In this document: positions 60,606 through 63,224 of the stretch, in pieces
Layout: each line of letters opens with the position of its first letter
Numbering within the stretch: the stretch's first letter is position 1
Source of the DNA: an uncultured Bacteroidales bacterium
Lineage (GTDB): Bacteria > Bacteroidota > Bacteroidia > Bacteroidales > UBA932
Direction: 5' to 3'
Length of the DNA stretch: 63,224 nt
Assembly: GCA_934667175.1 (NCBI GenBank)
Contig: CAKULN010000014.1
Span: 1-63,224, forward strand
The notes under the pieces: model-generated
What the model was told of the DNA's origin: nothing
Databases searched by the model: none
The model's input: the letters and a program-made list of their open reading frames with translations, nothing else
Translations under genes and position numbers: made by a program

Positions 60606-61872
60606 TGTGGTGACCGTATCTCTTTATGGAAAGGAGATATGCAGATTGATGTGGCAGGGTGGATACCGCAAGGGATTCGGAAAAGTAGGATCCCTTGTGT
60701 CATTCAACCCTGAATATCATAGTTATGGTTTTGATGTTGATCCACTCGGACCGTTCAGCAGTTCAACTTATCTTGTGCAGCGTGGATTGTCTGACATCTG
60801 CCGGCAAAATGAGTACGAAGGGCTTCCAAGATTCATCAGCGGTTCATTGCCGGATGATTGGGGGAATCAAGTGTTTACGAAATGGATTGACTCAAACGGG
60901 TTGAGGTCTCATGATGTCACACCTATTGATAAACTTGCATTCATAGGCAAAAGGGGAATGGGAGGCTTCGAATTTGCACCTCAAATGTACAAACCGTCAT
61001 CAGATGAAGCTATTGTTTTGGAAGACCTGTATAGTTGTGCGAGAATGATACTGACCGAGCGTGAGGAGACGATTGTGAATCTTGATGACAAACCGGGGAT
61101 GAAGGATCTGATGTCTGTAGGTATGAGTGCCGGAGGTCAGCATCCGAAAGCGATTATTGCGATTAACTGGGAAACCAAAGAAGTAAGGTCTGGTCAGATC
61201 CGCCTTCCGGAAGGATTCACACATTACATTCTGAAATTCAAGGATTCTGATGCTTGGCCGACTGCGGAGATTGAGTATGTCTATTATCTTATGGCAAAAG
61301 GGTGTGGAATACAGATGGAGAAATCTTCCCTTTTGGAAGCGGGTGGTGTGAACCATTTCCTTACAGAGAGATTTGACCGCAAGAATGGAAAGAAGGTACA
61401 CTCTGCGACACTCCGTTCCCTTTGTGGCGAAGTGACATCCTATGAAGATATCTTCAGAATCTGTAGAGCTCTTCGTCTCCCTTATTGTGACATAGAACAG
61501 ATTTATAGGAGAGCGGTGTTCAACTATCTGGCAGGTGTCACGGATGATCACGACCGGAATTTTTCTTTTACGATGGATGAAACAGGTGTCTGGAGATTGG
61601 CTCCTGCGTATGATTTGACTTTCACGGTTAATTATAAGAGTCGATTTATCGGTGACCGTCATGCGATGAGCATAGAAGAAAGTGACAGAAATATGTCCAG
61701 AGGTCAGTTGTCGCGCCTTGCGAAGGAGAATGACATACAAGGTGCTGGAAACATAATAGAAGAGGTGACAGAATCAGTGATGATGTTCGGAAAGAAAGCG
61801 CACGGAATTGTCTCAACGGAATATTCCGAACTGATCTCTCGGTTCATCCAAGAGCAGGTGGGTAATCTCTGA
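60595..61872 (+). CDS. HipA-like serine/threonine kinase toxin
   Basis: 425 residues, full length for HipA. Visible parts are the N-terminal subdomain (LVQRGLSDICRQNEYEGLPR, SLPDDWGNQVF), the phosphate-binding loop SVGMSAGGQHPKAIIA, the catalytic loop AGVTDDHDRNFSF (Asp, His, Asn) and the metal-binding Asp in LAPAYDLTFTV. HipA kinases phosphorylate aminoacyl-tRNA synthetases and cause growth arrest; the upstream XRE protein should neutralise it. The gene overlaps hipB by 11 bases. Its TGA stop lies within a 49-base duplicate of the neighbouring gene at 58673, so the 3' junction of this cassette is inside foreign sequence. Confidence 0.9.
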   Translation: MKDNVVTVSLYGKEICRLMWQGGYRKGFGKVGSLVSFNPEYHSYGFDVDPLGPFSSSTYLVQRGLSDICRQNEYEGLPRFISGSLPDDWGNQVFTKWIDSNGLRSHDVTPIDKLAFIGKRGMGGFEFAPQMYKPSSDEAIVLEDLYSCARMILTEREETIVNLDDKPGMKDLMSVGMSAGGQHPKAIIAINWETKEVRSGQIRLPEGFTHYILKFKDSDAWPTAEIEYVYYLMAKGCGIQMEKSSLLEAGGVNHFLTERFDRKNGKKVHSATLRSLCGEVTSYEDIFRICRALRLPYCDIEQIYRRAVFNYLAGVTDDHDRNFSFTMDETGVWRLAPAYDLTFTVNYKSRFIGDRHAMSIEESDRNMSRGQLSRLAKENDIQGAGNIIEEVTESVMMFGKKAHGIVSTEYSELISRFIQEQVGNL

Positions 61873-61916
61873 ATATTCCTTCAGCGGTATCAACGACATT
61901 ATCCGCCTGAATGTCA
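61868..61916. repeat. Duplicated fragment of the gene at 58673-60130
   Basis: 49 bases match 59879-59927 with two mismatches (GGC to GGT, ATC to ATT), both synonymous in the source frame. It starts at the hipA stop codon. It is a remnant of a second copy of that gene, or a recombination scar at the edge of the hipBA cassette. Confidence 0.8.
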
Positions 61917-62056
61917 GAAGTTTGTTCTCCACGTCAGCCTTTGTTACTCAGTGTGCTCAGGCCGGTTGGATGGATGTTATCTTTAGAGAATTATCGCATA
62001 AACTGTTGTATCTTAATATGTGATTGCTTATATTAAAACGTTTTATATTTTGATGT

Positions 62057-62650
62057 ATGAAAAAACTTATGACGGTCATCTTGTTGGTTTTGACACCCGC
62101 CTTGACAATTTTAGCCCAACAGCCAGACAGCGTGATCACGGAGTTCCTCTCGGTGTCGGTCATCACGGAGGGAAACATCACATACAAGGTGGACCGGACA
62201 ACGCACTTCTTCTCTTCAGAGGAGGTGAAGGCGGCCAGAGACGGGCGGGAACTTGTGGCGACTATTCCTAACCTGCTCATCGACAAGCAGAGCAACACGC
62301 TGGCGACTCTGGCCGGCAAGAAGATCCTCATCCTGATCAATGGCATCAGGTCAACGGACACGGACTTGCAGCTGATTCCGGCCTCGAAAATCAAGAAGGT
62401 TGACTTCTACGATGTGCCGCTGGTGCGGTATATGGCGGATGTGGTGCTGAACGTGGTGACCTCACGGCTAGACACGGGTTGGAACGGAAGTGTCTACACC
62501 AGAGTGGGCCAGATGGATTCCCACGGTAACGTGGCTCTCAGCTGTGTGAACGGGAACAACAAACTGACAGTCAACCTCGGGAGTCATTTCAACCACTCCG
62601 CCAAGAGTCTTGAGAACTCGGACCTTGACTCCGGAGTGTTCCGGTTCTGA
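62057..62650 (+). pseudogene. Truncated TonB-dependent receptor (plug region only)
   Basis: 197 residues with a signal peptide (ends ILAQ) and a plug domain: VTEGNITYKVDRTTHFFSSE, GRELVATIPNLLIDKQSNTL, KKILILINGIRSTDTDLQLI, IKKVDFYDVPLVRYMADVVL. After about 150 residues of plug plus two barrel strands (GSVYTRVGQMDSHGNVALSC) it stops, whereas complete receptors run on for 500 or more residues. No continuation is readable in the other frames before the next gene. It resembles the small plug-type receptors lacking a carboxypeptidase-like domain. Deletion of the 3' part is likely. Confidence 0.7.
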
Positions 62651-62690
62651 CATAAACCCCGCATGATTTCATGCGCGAGACGTTTACAAA

Positions 62691-63149
62691 TTAGTACAAT
62701 AGTCCGAACATCCATAGAGGGATGCGGTTGCCGTAGCCGGTCTCTATACCGTCAATGCCAAGGTAACTTGTGGGCATGTCTGCGATTTGTTCAAAATTTT
62801 TATTGTCGCCGCCTATCTCAAACAGATAGTCGCCATCAACAAGAAAATCTCCTTTTGCCGGCATCTGCACGGAAGATGCCGCAGACATTTGGTTGATAAA
62901 GAACGTTTCGCGCATGGTTCCAATGTTGATCTTTGGAGAAAACGCATACATAAGATTGGTGTTCCCGAGATAGATTTTTTCAGGATTGACCAGTCTTTTA
63001 TAATTCTTAAGTTCAGTTGTGAGAAGGTTCAGAATTTCTGCCTCATCCAGTTTATAGAGAAGGGAGAGGAGAGTGTTTCTGGTTGTGCTCATGGATGAAG
63101 CCAGCTTTTCCGTGTTGGGGTGCAGAGGAACATTCTCAGCGATGATCAT
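62691..63149 (-). CDS. C-terminal part of a DUF4143 ATPase, partial
   Basis: 152 residues matching the C-terminal half of DUF4143 ATPases: ENVPLHPNTEKLASSMSTTR, VNPEKIYLGNTNLMYAFSPK, NIGTMRETFFINQM, FLVDGDYLFEIGGDNKNFEQ. The N-terminal ATPase domain is missing. Upstream of the ATG the frame is closed by TGA and TAA, and 75 bases later the window ends, so this is a fragment, or a frameshifted gene whose 5' part lies beyond the window. It is the third DUF4143 gene in the window and belongs to a different subtype from the other two. Confidence 0.7.
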   Translation of the reverse strand: MIIAENVPLHPNTEKLASSMSTTRNTLLSLLYKLDEAEILNLLTTELKNYKRLVNPEKIYLGNTNLMYAFSPKINIGTMRETFFINQMSAASSVQMPAKGDFLVDGDYLFEIGGDNKNFEQIADMPTSYLGIDGIETGYGNRIPLWMFGLLY

Positions 63150-63224
63150 AAATAGTACCGTATTGGGCCTAGCTCAAAAAGATATAGAGAATAACATTTA
63201 TCCTACCTCAGAAGGTTATGTATT

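Noticed and set aside
1..63224. tRNA, rRNA or other housekeeping RNA genes
   Set aside because: I saw no tRNA cloverleaf end pattern, rRNA signature or tmRNA-like sequence on either strand by reading; a dedicated scan was not possible.

Overview
The window looks like a chromosomal segment from an uncultured gut Bacteroidales bacterium. Supporting signs are a SusC/SusD pair with a hybrid two-component regulator, an S46 dipeptidyl peptidase, a second EF-G of the Bacteroidetes type, glycine-lipid acyltransferases, several DUF4143 ATPases, and repeated TAnnTTTG -7 boxes (twice with TTG exactly 19 bases upstream). There are no rRNA, tRNA, phage or CRISPR features. The family and pathway names below are read from protein motifs without database searches.

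Layout. 1-7.4 kb: a 5'-damaged DUF4143 ATPase, the glsA-glsB lipid pair, an orphan MacB/FtsX-like permease, a repeat-rich spacer, and an intact DUF4143 ATPase under a 17-bp direct repeat. 7.6-21 kb: an Ala-rich exported protein, then a polysaccharide utilization locus on the minus strand (HTCS regulator, SusC, SusD, GH43, six-hairpin-like protein). 21-25.8 kb: Na+-symporter, dihydrofolate reductase, exported propeller-like protein, GT4 glycosyltransferase. 25.8-36 kb: YfhO-like membrane protein carrying two in-frame palindromic repeats, Mrp ATPase, DPP7, RNase HII, small HTH protein, EF-G2. 36-44.5 kb: transglutaminase-like lipoprotein and a tightly coupled operon (degenerate transglycosylase-LysM, two SGNH hydrolases, MBOAT) that looks like an envelope O-acetylation system. 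45-51 kb: RND efflux operon in which the inner-membrane pump and the outer-membrane channel are one 1499-residue ORF. 51-60 kb: a run that looks devoted to phosphate or polyphosphate (DUF47/PhoU-like protein, a PiT-like membrane protein fused to a LuxR-type HTH, OprP-like porin, lamin-tail lipoprotein, two CYTH proteins, SLC13 transporter, unknown membrane protein). 60-63 kb: a hipBA toxin-antitoxin pair next to a duplicated gene fragment, a truncated TonB receptor and another truncated DUF4143 ATPase.

The non-coding DNA is unusually structured. (1) Four 108-111-bp nested palindromes with ends CGTGGC/GCCACG sit 6-21 bases after stop codons. (2) A REP-like family with the core TTCGACAGGCTCAG fills intergenic gaps and has entered a coding sequence in frame. 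(3) The hexamer GAATAT/ATATTC is strongly over-represented, including inside GC-rich genes, where it forces rare ATA codons. (4) A 21-bp-stem hairpin element occurs upstream of the glycosyltransferase and, diverged, between glsA and glsB.

The most interesting protein-level candidates are the RND-outer membrane channel fusion with an internal lipoprotein signal, the PiT-like/HTH fusion with its surrounding cluster, and the pseudo-transglycosylase O-acetylation operon.
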